From Asanoa ishikariensis (GTDB lineage Bacteria; Actinomycetota; Actinomycetes; Mycobacteriales; Micromonosporaceae): DNA of 64,000 nt. Positions 1 through 9,417 of the stretch are shown here, one piece after another. The notes under the pieces are model-generated. The model made no database searches and was not told the DNA's origin. It saw only the letters and a list, made by a program, of their open reading frames with translations. The first letter of the stretch is position 1. The number at the start of each line of letters is the position of its first letter. Position numbers and translations under genes: made by a program. The stretch is from positions 568,193 to 632,192 of the forward strand of contig NZ_FNQB01000004.1 in assembly GCF_900107455.1 (NCBI RefSeq). Direction: 5' to 3'.

Positions 1-1
1 G

Positions 2-634
2 CAACAGCTTCGGGAGTACGCCGTGCAAGTGGAGGAGCTCGCCGCCGTGCGGGAGCGCAACCGGATGGCCCGCGACATCCACGACGGGCTCGGGCACGCG
101 CTGACCGTGGTCCAGATGCAGATCAAGGCGGCCCGCGCGGTGCTGGCGGTCCAACCCGAGCGGGCCGACGAGGTGTTGGCCAAGGCGCAGGACCAGGCCG
201 AGGAGGCGCTGCGTGAGGTGCGCCGTTCGGTGGGCGCGCTGCGCGAGCGCCAGCCGGCGGTCCCGTTGCCGGAGGCGTTGAAGGCGCTGGCCGCGGAGAC
301 GTCGGCGGCCGGCGTGCCGACCGAGTTGGAGGTCACCGGCCCGGTGCGCCCGCTGCCGGACGAGGCCGAGGAGTCGCTGTTCCGGGCCGCGCAGGAGGGG
401 CTGACCAACGTGCGCAAGCACGCCCGGGCGGGGCGGGCCGCGGTGATCCTCGACTACTCCCGGCCGGCGGAGGTGCGGGTCGAGGTGCGTGACGACGGTG
501 CCGGCACGGCGGCCGGGAGCGACGGCTTCGGCCTGCTCGGTCTCCGCGAGCGGGCCGCGCACGTGGGTGGCCGGATGAGCCTGGAGTCCGTGCCGGGCAA
601 GGGTTCGACGCTGCGGGTCGAGGTGCCCGGGTGA
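2..634 (+). CDS. Sensor histidine kinase, NarL/DesK-type (C-terminal part)
   Basis: The reading frame is open at the left edge, so the N-terminal sensor region lies outside the window. What remains is a HisKA_3 dimerisation and phosphoacceptor segment, with the RxRMARDIHDGLGH motif whose histidine is encoded at 80-82, followed by a short HATPase_c domain (N-box-like EGLTNVRKHARA, then DDGAG and GLLGLRERA). The stop overlaps the GTG start of the response-regulator gene by 4 bp, so the two form a cognate two-component pair. It would autophosphorylate on the histidine and pass the phosphate to that regulator. The signal sensed cannot be told from this part. Confidence 0.93.
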   Translation, partial: QQLREYAVQVEELAAVRERNRMARDIHDGLGHALTVVQMQIKAARAVLAVQPERADEVLAKAQDQAEEALREVRRSVGALRERQPAVPLPEALKALAAETSAAGVPTELEVTGPVRPLPDEAEESLFRAAQEGLTNVRKHARAGRAAVILDYSRPAEVRVEVRDDGAGTAAGSDGFGLLGLRERAAHVGGRMSLESVPGKGSTLRVEVPG

Positions 635-1269
635 CCGTCCGGGTGCTGCTCGTCGACGACCAGGCGCTGTTCCGGGAGGCGCTGGCGATGCTGCTCGGCG
701 TGCACCCGGACATCGAGGTGGTGGGAGAGGCCGGCGACGGTGCCGAGGCGCTGACCAAGGCCGGCACGGTCGCACCCGACGTGGTGCTGATGGACCTGCG
801 GATGCCGGTGCTGGACGGGGTCGCGGCCACCAGGCGCCTGCGGACCGAGCATCCCGGCGTACGGGTGATCGCGCTGACCACCTTCGACGACGACGATGAC
901 GTGTTCGCCGCCCTGCGCGCCGGGGCGCTCGGCTACCTGCTCAAGGACGTCTCGTCGGCCCGGCTGGCCGAGGCGGTGCTGGCCGCCGCCCGAGGCGAGT
1001 CGGTGCTCCAGCCGTCGGTCGCGGCCAAGCTGGTGGCCCGGATCGCCGCGGAGCCCACCGACCCGGCCCCTTTGACGGTCGCGTTGTCGGAGCGGGAGCT
1101 CGAAGTGGTCCGGCTGCTCGCGGGCGGACGCAGCAACCGGGAGATCGCCGCCGCGCTCTTCCTGGCCGAGGGCACGGTCAAGAACCACGTCACCAACGTG
1201 CTCGGCAAGCTCGACGCCCGCGACCGCACCCAGGCCGCCTTGCGCGCCCGCGAGCTCGGCCTGCTCTGA
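631..1269 (+). CDS. NarL/LuxR-family response regulator
   Basis: A 212-residue two-domain regulator. The receiver domain (about residues 1-120) has the acidic pair D9/D10, the phosphoacceptor D55 in VLMDLRMP and the conserved lysine in LLKD. A LuxR-type helix-turn-helix (about 150-205, LSERELEVVRLLAGGRSNREIAAALF) follows. The GTG start overlaps the kinase stop, which implies translational coupling. It is a transcription factor activated by the upstream kinase. The next gene, a small membrane protein in the same direction, could be a target, but nothing in the sequence proves that. Confidence 0.94.
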   Translation: MTVRVLLVDDQALFREALAMLLGVHPDIEVVGEAGDGAEALTKAGTVAPDVVLMDLRMPVLDGVAATRRLRTEHPGVRVIALTTFDDDDDVFAALRAGALGYLLKDVSSARLAEAVLAAARGESVLQPSVAAKLVARIAAEPTDPAPLTVALSERELEVVRLLAGGRSNREIAAALFLAEGTVKNHVTNVLGKLDARDRTQAALRARELGLL

Positions 1270-1338
1270 GGTCACGTGACCCCGGTCGTGACCATCGGCA
1301 CCTGCGCACGGCGGTGGTGCGCCGGGAGGATCGTCCAC

Positions 1339-1740
1339 ATGACGACATCGACGCACAGCAACCGCCGAGGCCACCTCCGCTTCGCCCTCCACTACCTCGA
1401 GATGGTCGTCTCGATGCTGGTCGGCATGTTCGCCCTGGGTCCACTGTGGTCCATGGCGCTGCCCGGCCTGGCCGACCACCCCGCCGCTGACGCGCTCGTG
1501 ATGGCCACCAACATGTCCATCGGCATGGCGGCCTGGATGGCGATCCGCCGGCATTCCTGGCCGAGGATCGCGGAGATGGTCGCCGCGATGTACGCGCCCT
1601 TCGTCGTGCTGCTGGTGCCCTACTGGCTCGGCGCGCTCTCCGGACACGGCCTGATGATGGGCGGCCATGTGCTGATGTTCGTGACCATGCTCGCCGCGAT
1701 GCTCTGGCGTCGCGCCGACTACTACCACCACGCCCACTGA
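1339..1740 (+). CDS. Small polytopic membrane protein, unknown function
   Basis: A 133-residue protein with about four hydrophobic segments rich in Met, Ala and Gly and with many histidines, including a YYHHAH C-terminus. The ATG at 1339 is chosen because GGGAGGA lies 9 bases upstream; an in-frame GTG at 1276 would add 21 residues but has no comparable ribosome-binding site. It lies 69 bases downstream of the two-component pair on the same strand and may belong to the same transcription unit. I do not recognise the family. A metal-related role is possible from the His and Met content, but this is only a guess. Confidence 0.75.
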   Translation: MTTSTHSNRRGHLRFALHYLEMVVSMLVGMFALGPLWSMALPGLADHPAADALVMATNMSIGMAAWMAIRRHSWPRIAEMVAAMYAPFVVLLVPYWLGALSGHGLMMGGHVLMFVTMLAAMLWRRADYYHHAH

Positions 1741-1746
1741 CGCGGA

Positions 1747-2346
1747 CTACGGCCGGCAGACCCGGCGGACGAGGTCGCGCCAACCCTTCGCGAGCGTGTC
1801 GGTGATCTGGGCTGTGGCGTGGTCGACCTCGGTCGTCGACAGGTAGCGCAGCAGTGGGTCGTCCAGCGCCGCGGTGAGCTGCAGGGTGAGCAGGCCCAGA
1901 TCGGCCGGGCCCAGGTCGATCAGGCCCAGCAGCATCCGGATGTGGGTGTGGGACAGCGACGTTGGCAGGCTGCCGCCGGGCTGCGGCTGGCGGCCGGCGA
2001 GCGCGGCCCTGGCGACCCCGCGGTTGTCCATCAGGAACCGCATCCGGGCTTCGCCGTACGCGGCGAGTCGCTCCATCGGCGGCGCACCGGGCCCGAGCGG
2101 TGGCGGTCCGCCGAGCACGTCCTCCTGGAAGCCGCGCTCGGCCTCGTCGAGCAGCGCGGCGAAGATCCCGGTGCGGGTGCCGAAGCGGCGGAAGACGGTG
2201 CCCTTGCCGAGCCCGGAGCGCTCGGCCAGCGCGTCCATGGTCAACTGCTCCGGGCCGACCTCGGCCAGCATCTCCCGCGCGATGGCGAGCAGGTGCTGCC
2301 GGACGAGCAGACCCTGAAGGCGACCGTGGTCGCGCTCGAGGAGCAC
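1747..2346 (-). CDS. TetR-family regulator with disrupted 5' end
   Basis: The HTH (AEVGPEQLTMDALAERSGLGKGTVFRRFG) and a full ligand-binding domain ending VRRVC are clear. Homology-like sequence starts only at LLVRQHLLAIAREM. Further upstream the frame runs antisense into the LUD-domain gene. The usual first 10-15 residues before helix 1 are absent, and the only nearby in-frame start is a GTG at 2344-2346, which would give 199 residues with about 10 antisense-derived ones. A deletion that removed the divergent promoter region and both gene starts would explain this. Whether the protein is still expressed is uncertain. The start given is provisional. Confidence 0.65.
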   Translation of the reverse strand: MLLERDHGRLQGLLVRQHLLAIAREMLAEVGPEQLTMDALAERSGLGKGTVFRRFGTRTGIFAALLDEAERGFQEDVLGGPPPLGPGAPPMERLAAYGEARMRFLMDNRGVARAALAGRQPQPGGSLPTSLSHTHIRMLLGLIDLGPADLGLLTLQLTAALDDPLLRYLSTTEVDHATAQITDTLAKGWRDLVRRVCRP

Positions 2347-2886
2347 GGCTTCAGCGTGGAGGTCGTCGACGACCTCGACGCCGCGCGTGCCGCCACGCTG
2401 GCCCGCATCCCGCACGGCGCGTCGGTGATGACCAACACCTCGGTGACCCTCCAGGAGTCCGGCATCGAGGACGCGATCAACGACGGCGGGCCGTACGACT
2501 CCGCACGCGCCAAGCTGCTCGCCCTGGACTGGCAGACGCAGGGCCAGGAGATGAAGGTGATCGCCAACCAGACCGACTACGCGCTCGGCAGCGTGCACGC
2601 GATCACCAGGGACGGCACGTTGGTCATCGCCTCGGCGTCCGGCAGCCAGTTCGCCTCGTACGCCTGGGGAGCCGCCAACGTCATCTTCGTGGTCGGAGCC
2701 CAGAAGCTCGTGGACACGCTGGCCGATGCCCACGAGCGGATCTACCAGCACAGCCTCAAGCTCGAGGACGTCCGCGCCCAGGCCACCTACGGCCAGCACA
2801 GCAGCGTCGGCAAGGTCCTGGAGATCCACCAGGAGCTGCCCGGCCGGATCCACATCGTCCTGATCCGGACGCGGGTCGGCTTCTAG
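2293..2886 (+). CDS. LUD-domain protein (LutC/YkgG-like), start abutting TetR gene
   Basis: About 197 residues with the LUD pattern: a helical N-terminus (TLKATVVALEEHGFSVEVV), RIPHGASVMTNTSVTL, ALGSVHAITRDGTLVIASASGSQ and a C-terminus [18 protein letters not shown] proteins are related to LutB/LutC of lactate oxidation; this stand-alone form has no established function. The GTG at 2293 gives a nearly complete protein but lacks a convincing ribosome-binding site, and its first codons lie inside the antisense TetR frame. The stop TAG at 2884-2886 overlaps the stop of the convergent Clp gene. Function may be impaired if the native promoter was lost. Confidence 0.7.
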   Translation: MLPDEQTLKATVVALEEHGFSVEVVDDLDAARAATLARIPHGASVMTNTSVTLQESGIEDAINDGGPYDSARAKLLALDWQTQGQEMKVIANQTDYALGSVHAITRDGTLVIASASGSQFASYAWGAANVIFVVGAQKLVDTLADAHERIYQHSLKLEDVRAQATYGQHSSVGKVLEIHQELPGRIHIVLIRTRVGF

Positions 2887-5396
2887 GCGGCCACCGACGA
2901 CGAGACCTCGAAGGTCAGGGCGCCCTCCCGTTCGCCGACCGTGACCTTCTGGCCCGCGGAGACCCGCCCGTCGAGCAGCATCTCCGAGAGCCGGTTGTCG
3001 ACCTCGCGCTGGATGGTGCGGCGCATCGGGCGGGCGCCGTACGCCGGCTCGTAGCCCCGGTCGACCAGCCACCGGATCGCCTCCGGGGTGAACTCGGCCG
3101 TGATGTCCTGCGCGTGCATCCGCCGCCGGGTCTGCTCCAGCATCAGGTCGGTGATCGCGACGAGCTGCTCCGGGTCCAGCCGCCGGAAGATGACGATCTC
3201 GTCGATCCGGTTGATGAACTCCGGGCGCAGCTCCTCGCGCAGCCGGCGGGTGACCCGGTCCGCGAGGTCGCGGTCCGCGTCGCCGCTGCCGGCCGTGGCG
3301 AAGCCGACCGACGGCTGCTCCGCGGTGATCAGCTCGGAGCCGAGGTTGCTCGTCATGATCAGCACGGTGTTCTTGAAGCTGACCGTGCGGCCCTGGCTGT
3401 CGGTCAGCCGGCCGTCGTCGAGCACCTGGAGCAGCAGGTTGAACACGTCCGCGTGGGCCTTCTCGATCTCGTCGAGCAGGACCACCGAGTACGGGGCCCG
3501 GCGCACCGCCTCCGTGAGCTGACCGGCCTCGTCGTACCCGACGTAGCCGGGCGGTGCGCCGACCAGCCGGCTGACGGTGTGCCGCTCCTGGAACTCGCTC
3601 ATGTCGAGGCGGATCATCCGGTCCTGGTTGCCGAACAGCGTCTCCGCCAGTGCCCGGGCGAGCTCGGTCTTGCCGACGCCGGTCGGCCCGAGGAACAGGA
3701 AGCTGCCGATCGGCCGGTTCGGGTCGCCCAGCCCGGTCCGCGAGCGGCGGATCGCCTGTGCGACCACCCGGACCGCCTCGTCCTGCCCGACCAGCCGCTC
3801 GTGCAGGCGCGACTCCAGGTTCGCGAGGCGCTCCTTCTCCTCCTCGCTGAGCTGGCGGGCCGGGATGCCGGTGGCCCGCGAGACCACGTCGGCGATGTCG
3901 TCGGGCGTCACCTCCGGCACCCGGCTCTGCCCGTCGGCGTCCCGCTCCTCGATCTGCTTGCGCAGCCCGGCGACCTCGTCACGCAGCTCGCTGGCCCGCT
4001 CGAAGAGCTCCGCCGCGACCGCCTGGTCCTTGTCGCGGCAGAGCTGGTGGATGCGCTGCTCCAGGTCGCGCTCGTCCTTCGCCACCGACCGGCTGCGCAA
4101 CTGCACCCGGGCACCGGCCTGGTCCATCAGGTCGATCGCCTTGTCCGGCAGGAACCGGTCGGCCAGGTAGCGGTCGGACAGCTCGGACGCCGCGATCAGC
4201 GTCTGGTCGGCGAACCGCACGCCGTGGTGCGCCTCGTAGCGGTCGCGGAGCCCGCGCAGGATCTCGATGGTGTCCTCGACGCTCGGCTCCGGCACCAGGA
4301 TCGGCTGGAACCGCCGCTCCAGCGCGGCGTCCTTCTCGATGAAGCGCCGGTACTCGTCGAGCGTGGTCGCGCCGACCACGTGCAGCTCGCCGCGCGACAG
4401 CGCCGGCTTGAGGATGTTGGCCGCGTCGGTCGCTCCCTCGCCACCGCCCGCGCCGACCACCGTGTGGATCTCGTCGATGAACACGACCAGGGCGTCGGAA
4501 TGGGTACGCACCTCGTCCAGCAGGTTCTTCAGCCGCTCCTCGAAGTCGCCCCGGTAGCGGGTGCCGGCGACCAGCCCGGTCACGTCGAGCTGCACGAGGC
4601 GCTTGCCCGTCAGCGTGCGCGGCACCTCGCCGTCGATGATCCGCTGCGCCAGCCCCTCCACGATCGCGGTCTTGCCGACCCCGGCCTCGCCGATCAGCAC
4701 CGGGTTGTTCTTGGTGCGCCGGGCCAGCACCTCGACGCACTGCTCGATCTCGTCCGACCGCCCGACCACGGGGTCGATCCGGCCTTCCCGCGCCATCGCG
4801 GTCAGGTCCCGCCCGTACTGGTCGAGGGTGGGTGTCTCGGTCTCCTGCTGCTGTGGCGCGGGCTTGGGCACGGTCTGCGCGCCGGGTCGGGACGCGGCCT
4901 GCAGCGACTCCGGGTTGATCCCGTGCATCGCGAGCAGCCGGCCGGCCTCGGTCTCCTGACTGAGGGTCAACGCCAGCAGGATGTGCTCCGGACCCAGGTA
5001 CGAGGACCCGAGCCGCCGGGAGATCTGGTGCGCCTGGAGCAGCACCCGCTTGGCCGCCGGGGTCAGCGCGGGCATGCCCTCGACCGCGTTGCCCCGCCGG
5101 TCGCGCTGTTCGATCTCGCCGGCCAGCGTCGCCGGGTCGGCGCCGGCCCGGGCCAGCAGCTCGTTGAGCGGAGGTTTCTGGGTCATCGCCCAGAGCAGGT
5201 GCTCGGTGTCCAGGTCGGTGCTGCCGAGCTGGGCTGCCTCACCCGCGGCCGCCTGCAGCAGCTCGCGGGCGTCCTGGCTCATCACCTTGCCCAGGTCGAG
5301 CCGGGCCCGGGGTTGCCCGGGGGAAAGGAACTGGGCCATGAACTCGTCGAACGGGTCGCCGCCGAATGGCCCGTTTCCCCAGTAACCGGTAGACAT
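2883..5396 (-). CDS. ClpC-type AAA+ chaperone/unfoldase
   Basis: An 837-residue Hsp100 protein. After a Gly/Pro-rich N-terminal extension (about 45 residues) come two Clp_N repeats, a first AAA+ module (Walker [10 protein letters not shown], Walker B VVFIDEIH), a short UVR-like middle domain, and a second AAA+ module ([19 protein letters not shown]) with the C-terminal D2-small domain. The short middle domain and a VGF loop (SVGFATAG), which in this family docks ClpP, argue for ClpC rather than ClpB. It would unfold proteins for the ClpP protease. The N-terminal extension differs from housekeeping ClpC, so this may be a second paralogue. Its stop overlaps that of the convergent LUD gene. Confidence 0.9.
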   Translation of the reverse strand: MSTGYWGNGPFGGDPFDEFMAQFLSPGQPRARLDLGKVMSQDARELLQAAAGEAAQLGSTDLDTEHLLWAMTQKPPLNELLARAGADPATLAGEIEQRDRRGNAVEGMPALTPAAKRVLLQAHQISRRLGSSYLGPEHILLALTLSQETEAGRLLAMHGINPESLQAASRPGAQTVPKPAPQQQETETPTLDQYGRDLTAMAREGRIDPVVGRSDEIEQCVEVLARRTKNNPVLIGEAGVGKTAIVEGLAQRIIDGEVPRTLTGKRLVQLDVTGLVAGTRYRGDFEERLKNLLDEVRTHSDALVVFIDEIHTVVGAGGGEGATDAANILKPALSRGELHVVGATTLDEYRRFIEKDAALERRFQPILVPEPSVEDTIEILRGLRDRYEAHHGVRFADQTLIAASELSDRYLADRFLPDKAIDLMDQAGARVQLRSRSVAKDERDLEQRIHQLCRDKDQAVAAELFERASELRDEVAGLRKQIEERDADGQSRVPEVTPDDIADVVSRATGIPARQLSEEEKERLANLESRLHERLVGQDEAVRVVAQAIRRSRTGLGDPNRPIGSFLFLGPTGVGKTELARALAETLFGNQDRMIRLDMSEFQERHTVSRLVGAPPGYVGYDEAGQLTEAVRRAPYSVVLLDEIEKAHADVFNLLLQVLDDGRLTDSQGRTVSFKNTVLIMTSNLGSELITAEQPSVGFATAGSGDADRDLADRVTRRLREELRPEFINRIDEIVIFRRLDPEQLVAITDLMLEQTRRRMHAQDITAEFTPEAIRWLVDRGYEPAYGARPMRRTIQREVDNRLSEMLLDGRVSAGQKVTVGEREGALTFEVSSSVAA

Positions 5397-5551
5397 CTGA
5401 CTCTCCTCGGGTCGAAACCACGATTGCCGGCGCCTACCCGTTCAGGGGGCCGGCAAACCGGCAACGCGGCGGGCGGGAAGCGCGGTGACACTGAGTCGAA
5501 AGCGCACGATCCGGGGCGTGTAGCGCGCGGTGCAGCGGGCACCCGACCCGC

Positions 5552-6511
5552 ATGGCCCCAAAAGAGATGGAGGGCGACAACCGTCGCCGTCGCCAGTTGG
5601 CCCGGGAGGCCCGCAACGCGGACCGCAAGCCCAGCGCGGAGGGCGTCACACTGGGTGCCTCGAAGCAGCAGGAACACCAACAGGAGAAACGCCGGTCGGG
5701 ACCCCAGCCCGTCGGCCGGCACAAGCCCCGTGCCGGGTCCGCCGAGATCACCGAGCCCGCGACGCCGGAGGCCACGTGGCCGCGTCGCCCGGCCGGGGTC
5801 GACGACAGCACGGACGCCGGCGCCGGCCCCCGGCTGCGCTACCGGGAGATGGTCACGGAGATCGCCAGGCTCACCGGCGACGAGTTCGCGGTGGCCCGGG
5901 AGCTGACCCAGGCCGTGGTCGGGGTCACCGCCCGGTCACTCGACGAGCCCGACGGGAAACGCCTGGTCGCGGTCCTGCCGGGTGAGCTGGAGGTGCCGCG
6001 GGCGCTGAGCGGCCCGCCGGAACGCGACCTGACCATGTTCCTGCGCGAGGTCGGCCGGCTGGTGGAGCGGCGGCCCGAGCAGATAAGGGTCAAGGTGCAG
6101 GCGGTGTTCGCCGTCCTCGGGGACGCCGGGGTCGACCTGCCGCTGCCGGCCGAACTGAGCGAGCTGTCCGACCCGCTGCCGCCGGAGGAGCGCACGACGG
6201 CCGGGCGGCCGTTGCCGCTCAGCGACGCCGACGTGGTCGCCGCGCTGCGCGACCTGCCGGAGTGGTCAGGTGACCAGCACGCCATCAGCCGCACGATCGA
6301 GCTGCCGCCGGACAACCTCGACCGGGTGCTGCCGAGGATCGAACGGCTGCGCGCGACCGGGCGGGCACCGCACATCGCCCGGCCGAACGCCCGGACGGCG
6401 ACGCTGACCGCGTACACGTCGGCGACCGGCACCGTGACCGACGCCGACGTGACGCTCGCCCACCGCGTGAACAGCGCGATCGACGAGGCCGGAGCGGGGA
6501 TGGCCGGCTGA
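5552..6511 (+). CDS. DUF2267 protein with PCD-like C-terminal domain
   Basis: A 319-residue three-part protein. Residues 1-60 resemble a short basic actinobacterial module (GDNRRRRQLAREAR, then GVTLGASKQ). Residues about 95-190 look like DUF2267 (RELTQAVVGVTARSLDE, LREVGRLVERRPEQIRVKVQAVFAVL). Residues about 225-315 follow the fold pattern of pterin-4a-carbinolamine dehydratase, ending VTDADVTLAHRVNSAID. The catalytic HHP motif is replaced by PHIARP, so the enzyme activity is probably lost. It is transcribed divergently from the Clp gene across a 155-base gap. Cellular role unknown; the domain calls are from pattern recognition only. Confidence 0.7.
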   Translation: MAPKEMEGDNRRRRQLAREARNADRKPSAEGVTLGASKQQEHQQEKRRSGPQPVGRHKPRAGSAEITEPATPEATWPRRPAGVDDSTDAGAGPRLRYREMVTEIARLTGDEFAVARELTQAVVGVTARSLDEPDGKRLVAVLPGELEVPRALSGPPERDLTMFLREVGRLVERRPEQIRVKVQAVFAVLGDAGVDLPLPAELSELSDPLPPEERTTAGRPLPLSDADVVAALRDLPEWSGDQHAISRTIELPPDNLDRVLPRIERLRATGRAPHIARPNARTATLTAYTSATGTVTDADVTLAHRVNSAIDEAGAGMAG

Positions 6512-6541
6512 TCCGACAAGGCGGCGTGCGAGGATCCCGGC

Positions 6542-7528
6542 ATGCTCCAGGAGTCGGTGTTCGACAGCGGTGACCTCGCGGTCGGCGACCGGTTCGACGC
6601 CTGGTGCGAGCGGATGGGCTCGACCCACGCGCCGATGCGGCTGGAGAGCGACCACGCCGCCGACTACCGCGCCCACCAGCGGCTGATCGACCTGGGCGCG
6701 GTGTCGATCTGGCCCACGACCTTCGACCAGCTCGTGTTCGTGCGCACGCCGGAGCTGATCCGGCGGTCCGACCCTGAGGTCTATCACCTCTCGCTCGTCC
6801 GGGCCGGTGCCGCCAAGGCGTCCTGGGGCGAGAGCCGGGCGGCCTACGGCGTGGGCGACTTCCACCTCAACGACTCGTCGCGACCGTACGAGATCTGGAC
6901 CGGGCAGGGCCCGACCTCGGCGGTGGGCGTCGAGATCCCGAAGGCGCTGCTGCCGCTGCCCGCGCGCACCGTGCAGCAGGCCGTCGGCCGGCGCTTGTCG
7001 GCCCACGCCGGCCTGGGGGCGCTGCTCGCGCATTTCCTGACCGACCTGGTCGCCGACACGAGTCCTTACGGGCCGGCCGACGGGCCACGGCTGGCGACGA
7101 TCCTGGTCGACCTGGTGGCCGCGCTGGTGGCGCAGGCGGTCGAGGCGGACGGGCCCTGTGGGCACGCGCTGCTGCCGCGGGTCAAGGACTTCATCCGGCG
7201 GAACCTGCACGACCCGACCCTGACCCCGGCCCAGATCGCGGACCGGCACCACATCTCCCGTGGCTATCTGCACCGGATCTTCCAGGCCGAGGGCGAGACG
7301 GTCGCCGCGTACATCCGGCGCAACCGTCTCGAAGGCGCACACCGGGACCTCGCGGACCCGGCCTGGGCCGGCTCACCCATCCACGTCGTGGGCGCCCGGT
7401 GGGGCTTTCCGCGCGCGACGGACTTCACGCGCGCGTTCCGTTCGGCGTACGGCATCGCGCCCTCGGAGCGCCGCCGCATGGGTCCCCGGCCGGAGCCGGG
7501 GACCCCGCACCTCAGCCCTGGCGGTTGA
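6542..7528 (+). CDS. AraC-family transcriptional regulator
   Basis: A 328-residue regulator with an N-terminal cupin-like AraC_binding_2-type domain (about 40-190, including VGDFHLNDSSRPYEIWTG) and a C-terminal AraC double HTH (about 215-315: LTPAQIADRHHISRGYLHRIF, then WGFPRATDFTRAFRSAYGIAPSERR). It ends 17 bp into the convergent ABC permease gene. A mutilated copy of this gene lies on the other side of the ABC exporter (9522-9823), so this regulator and exporter were probably once flanked by paralogues. The exporter is a plausible target by proximity only. Confidence 0.9.
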   Translation: MLQESVFDSGDLAVGDRFDAWCERMGSTHAPMRLESDHAADYRAHQRLIDLGAVSIWPTTFDQLVFVRTPELIRRSDPEVYHLSLVRAGAAKASWGESRAAYGVGDFHLNDSSRPYEIWTGQGPTSAVGVEIPKALLPLPARTVQQAVGRRLSAHAGLGALLAHFLTDLVADTSPYGPADGPRLATILVDLVAALVAQAVEADGPCGHALLPRVKDFIRRNLHDPTLTPAQIADRHHISRGYLHRIFQAEGETVAAYIRRNRLEGAHRDLADPAWAGSPIHVVGARWGFPRATDFTRAFRSAYGIAPSERRRMGPRPEPGTPHLSPGG

Positions 7529-8321
7529 ACAGTCGCTTCGACCAGAGGTAGCCACCCAGCGCGATGACGGCGCACCAGGCGAGCGCGATCCAGGCCTTGT
7601 TGCCGACCGGCTCGGCCATCAGCAGGGCACGGATGGTCTCGATGATCGGCGTGAACGGTTGGTACTCGGCGAACCAGCGCAGACCGGCGGGCATCGAGTC
7701 CGTGGGCACGAACCCGCTGCCGAGGAACGGAAGGAAGGTGAGCGGCATAGGCAGGTTGCTCGCGGTCTCGACGCTCTGGCTCACCTGGCCGAGCGCGACG
7801 GCGAGCCAGACGAGGGCGTAGGCCACCGCGATCAGGAAGCCGGCCGCGGCCAGCCAGCCACCCGGCCCGGCCTTGGGCCGGAAGCCGACCAGTATCGCCG
7901 CCCCGATCACCACCACCAGGCTGAACACCGCCTGCAGCACACTGCCCAGCACGTGCCCGGTCAGCACTGAGACCCGGGCGATGTGCATGGTCCGGAAGCG
8001 GGTGATGATGCCCTCGGTCATGTCCATGGCGATCGAGATCGCCGTGCCCTGGATCGTCGCCGTCACGGTCATCAGGATGATCGCGGGTGCCACGTAGTTG
8101 GCGTAGGCGGCGCGGCCGCCCGCGCCCGCCACCGTCCCGTCGAGTCCGGCGCCCAGCGTCCCGCCGAGCACGTAGACGAACAGGAGCAGGAAGACGACGG
8201 GCATCGCGATGAGCGTCACGGTCATCGACGGGTACCGCAGCATCCGCTTGAGGTTGCGGCGCAGCATGGTCGCCGAGTCACGCAGCGGATAGGTGCGCAG
8301 GTCCAGCGCGGTCGTGCTCAT
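7512..8321 (-). CDS. ABC-2 type permease, DrrB-like
   Basis: A 269-residue membrane protein with about six hydrophobic segments and ABC-2 features (MLRRNLKRMLRYPSMTVTLIAMP near the N-terminus, then a central SIAMDMTEGIITRFRTM region). DrrB-type permeases pair with a DrrA-type ATPase to export drugs or lipids. The ATG overlaps the stop of the upstream ATPase gene by 4 bp, so the two are one operon. The 3' end overlaps the convergent AraC gene. The substrate is unknown. Confidence 0.9.
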   Translation of the reverse strand: MSTTALDLRTYPLRDSATMLRRNLKRMLRYPSMTVTLIAMPVVFLLLFVYVLGGTLGAGLDGTVAGAGGRAAYANYVAPAIILMTVTATIQGTAISIAMDMTEGIITRFRTMHIARVSVLTGHVLGSVLQAVFSLVVVIGAAILVGFRPKAGPGGWLAAAGFLIAVAYALVWLAVALGQVSQSVETASNLPMPLTFLPFLGSGFVPTDSMPAGLRWFAEYQPFTPIIETIRALLMAEPVGNKAWIALAWCAVIALGGYLWSKRLFNRQG

Positions 8322-9274
8322 CGGGCGGTCACCTTGTCCTTGGTGGGGTTGCCGGTGAGGGCGAGGAAGACATCGTCGAGGTCGGGGGTGTGCACGGACA
8401 GCTCGTCGACCTGGACGCCCCGGTCGTCGAGCAGGCCGATCAGGGACCGCAACGAGCTCAGGCTGCCGTCGCTGGGCACCCGCAGGGCGAGCGCGTCACC
8501 GTCCCGCGCCGCCTGGGCCAGGACGCGCCGTGCGGCGTCCAACTGCTCCGGGTCGCCGAACCGCAGGAGGACGTGCCCACCCGGGATCTGCCGCTTGAGC
8601 TCCTCCGCGGAACCCTCGGCCACCACCCGGCCCTGGTTCAGGACCGCGATCCGGTCGGCGAGCTCGTCGGCCTCCTCCAGGTACTGGGTGGTCAGGAAGA
8701 TGGTGACGCCGCCGGCCACCAGGTCCCGGACGATCTGCCACATGTCCCGGCGGCTGCGCGGGTCCAGTCCGGTGGTCGGCTCGTCAAGGAAGATCACCTG
8801 CGGGCTGCCGACCAGCGTCATCGCCAGGTCGAGCCGCCGCAGCATGCCTCCGGAGTACGTCGAGGCGGGCTTGCCGGCCGCGTCGGTCAGGTCGAACTGC
8901 TCCAGCAGGTCGGCGGCCCGCCGGCGGCCCGCGTCGCGGGCGAGGTGGTGCAGATCCGCCATCAGCCGCAGGTTCTCGGCGCCGGTGAGCAGCTTGTCCA
9001 CCGCGGAGAACTGACCGGTGACGCCGATCGCGGCCCGCACCGCGTCCGGCTGGCGGACGACGTCGTACCCGGCGACCCGGATCTCGCCGGCGTCCAGACC
9101 AAGCAAAGTGGACAGTATCTTGACCGTGGTGGTCTTCCCGGCGCCGTTGGCGCCGAGCAGCGAGAAGACCGTTCCGCGCGGGACATCCAGGTCGATTCCG
9201 TCGAGTACGACCTGGTCACCGAAGGACTTCCGTAACCCGGTCACGGCTATCGCAGGGGAGTGTGTGCTGGCCAT
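8318..9274 (-). CDS. ABC transporter ATP-binding protein, DrrA-like
   Basis: A 318-residue ATPase with Walker A GANGAGKTT, signature YSGGMLRRLD, Walker B VIFLDEPTTGLD and the C-terminal DUF4162-like region common in DrrA drug-exporter ATPases. The ATG at 9272-9274 (MASTHSPAIAVTGLRKSFG) starts exactly where family similarity begins; the frame remains open upstream into degenerate DNA but without plausible protein. It is the first gene of a two-gene exporter operon with the permease. Confidence 0.93.
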   Translation of the reverse strand: MASTHSPAIAVTGLRKSFGDQVVLDGIDLDVPRGTVFSLLGANGAGKTTTVKILSTLLGLDAGEIRVAGYDVVRQPDAVRAAIGVTGQFSAVDKLLTGAENLRLMADLHHLARDAGRRRAADLLEQFDLTDAAGKPASTYSGGMLRRLDLAMTLVGSPQVIFLDEPTTGLDPRSRRDMWQIVRDLVAGGVTIFLTTQYLEEADELADRIAVLNQGRVVAEGSAEELKRQIPGGHVLLRFGDPEQLDAARRVLAQAARDGDALALRVPSDGSLSSLRSLIGLLDDRGVQVDELSVHTPDLDDVFLALTGNPTKDKVTAR

Positions 9275-9329
9275 GGTTCTCTTCTCTGGGCATCGCGACA
9301 GGACCGGCGGCGAGGTGGGCGGCGATGCC

Positions 9330-9363
9330 GTCGTCCAGGTCCCCCCGTGCCAACCTGGACGAC
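9330..9363. repeat. Hairpin, copy 1 of duplicated element
   Basis: A perfect 11-bp inverted repeat (GTCGTCCAGGT at 9330-9340, ACCTGGACGAC at 9353-9363) with a 12-base loop. A related hairpin with an 8-bp stem is found at 9849-9876. It lies just upstream of the ABC exporter ATPase gene, which is read leftwards, so it sits in that gene's leader or promoter region. Confidence 0.7.
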
Positions 9364-9417
9364 GGCCGTGCTGCGCGCACCCGCAGCGACTGCAAGGTTG
9401 CCGGCCCGATGCCCGGA

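Noticed and set aside
1962-5906. A 1314-codon plus-strand open frame
   Set aside because: It is antisense to the clear ClpC-type gene and to TetR; its Arg/Pro/Ala-rich product matches no protein and reflects high GC at third positions.
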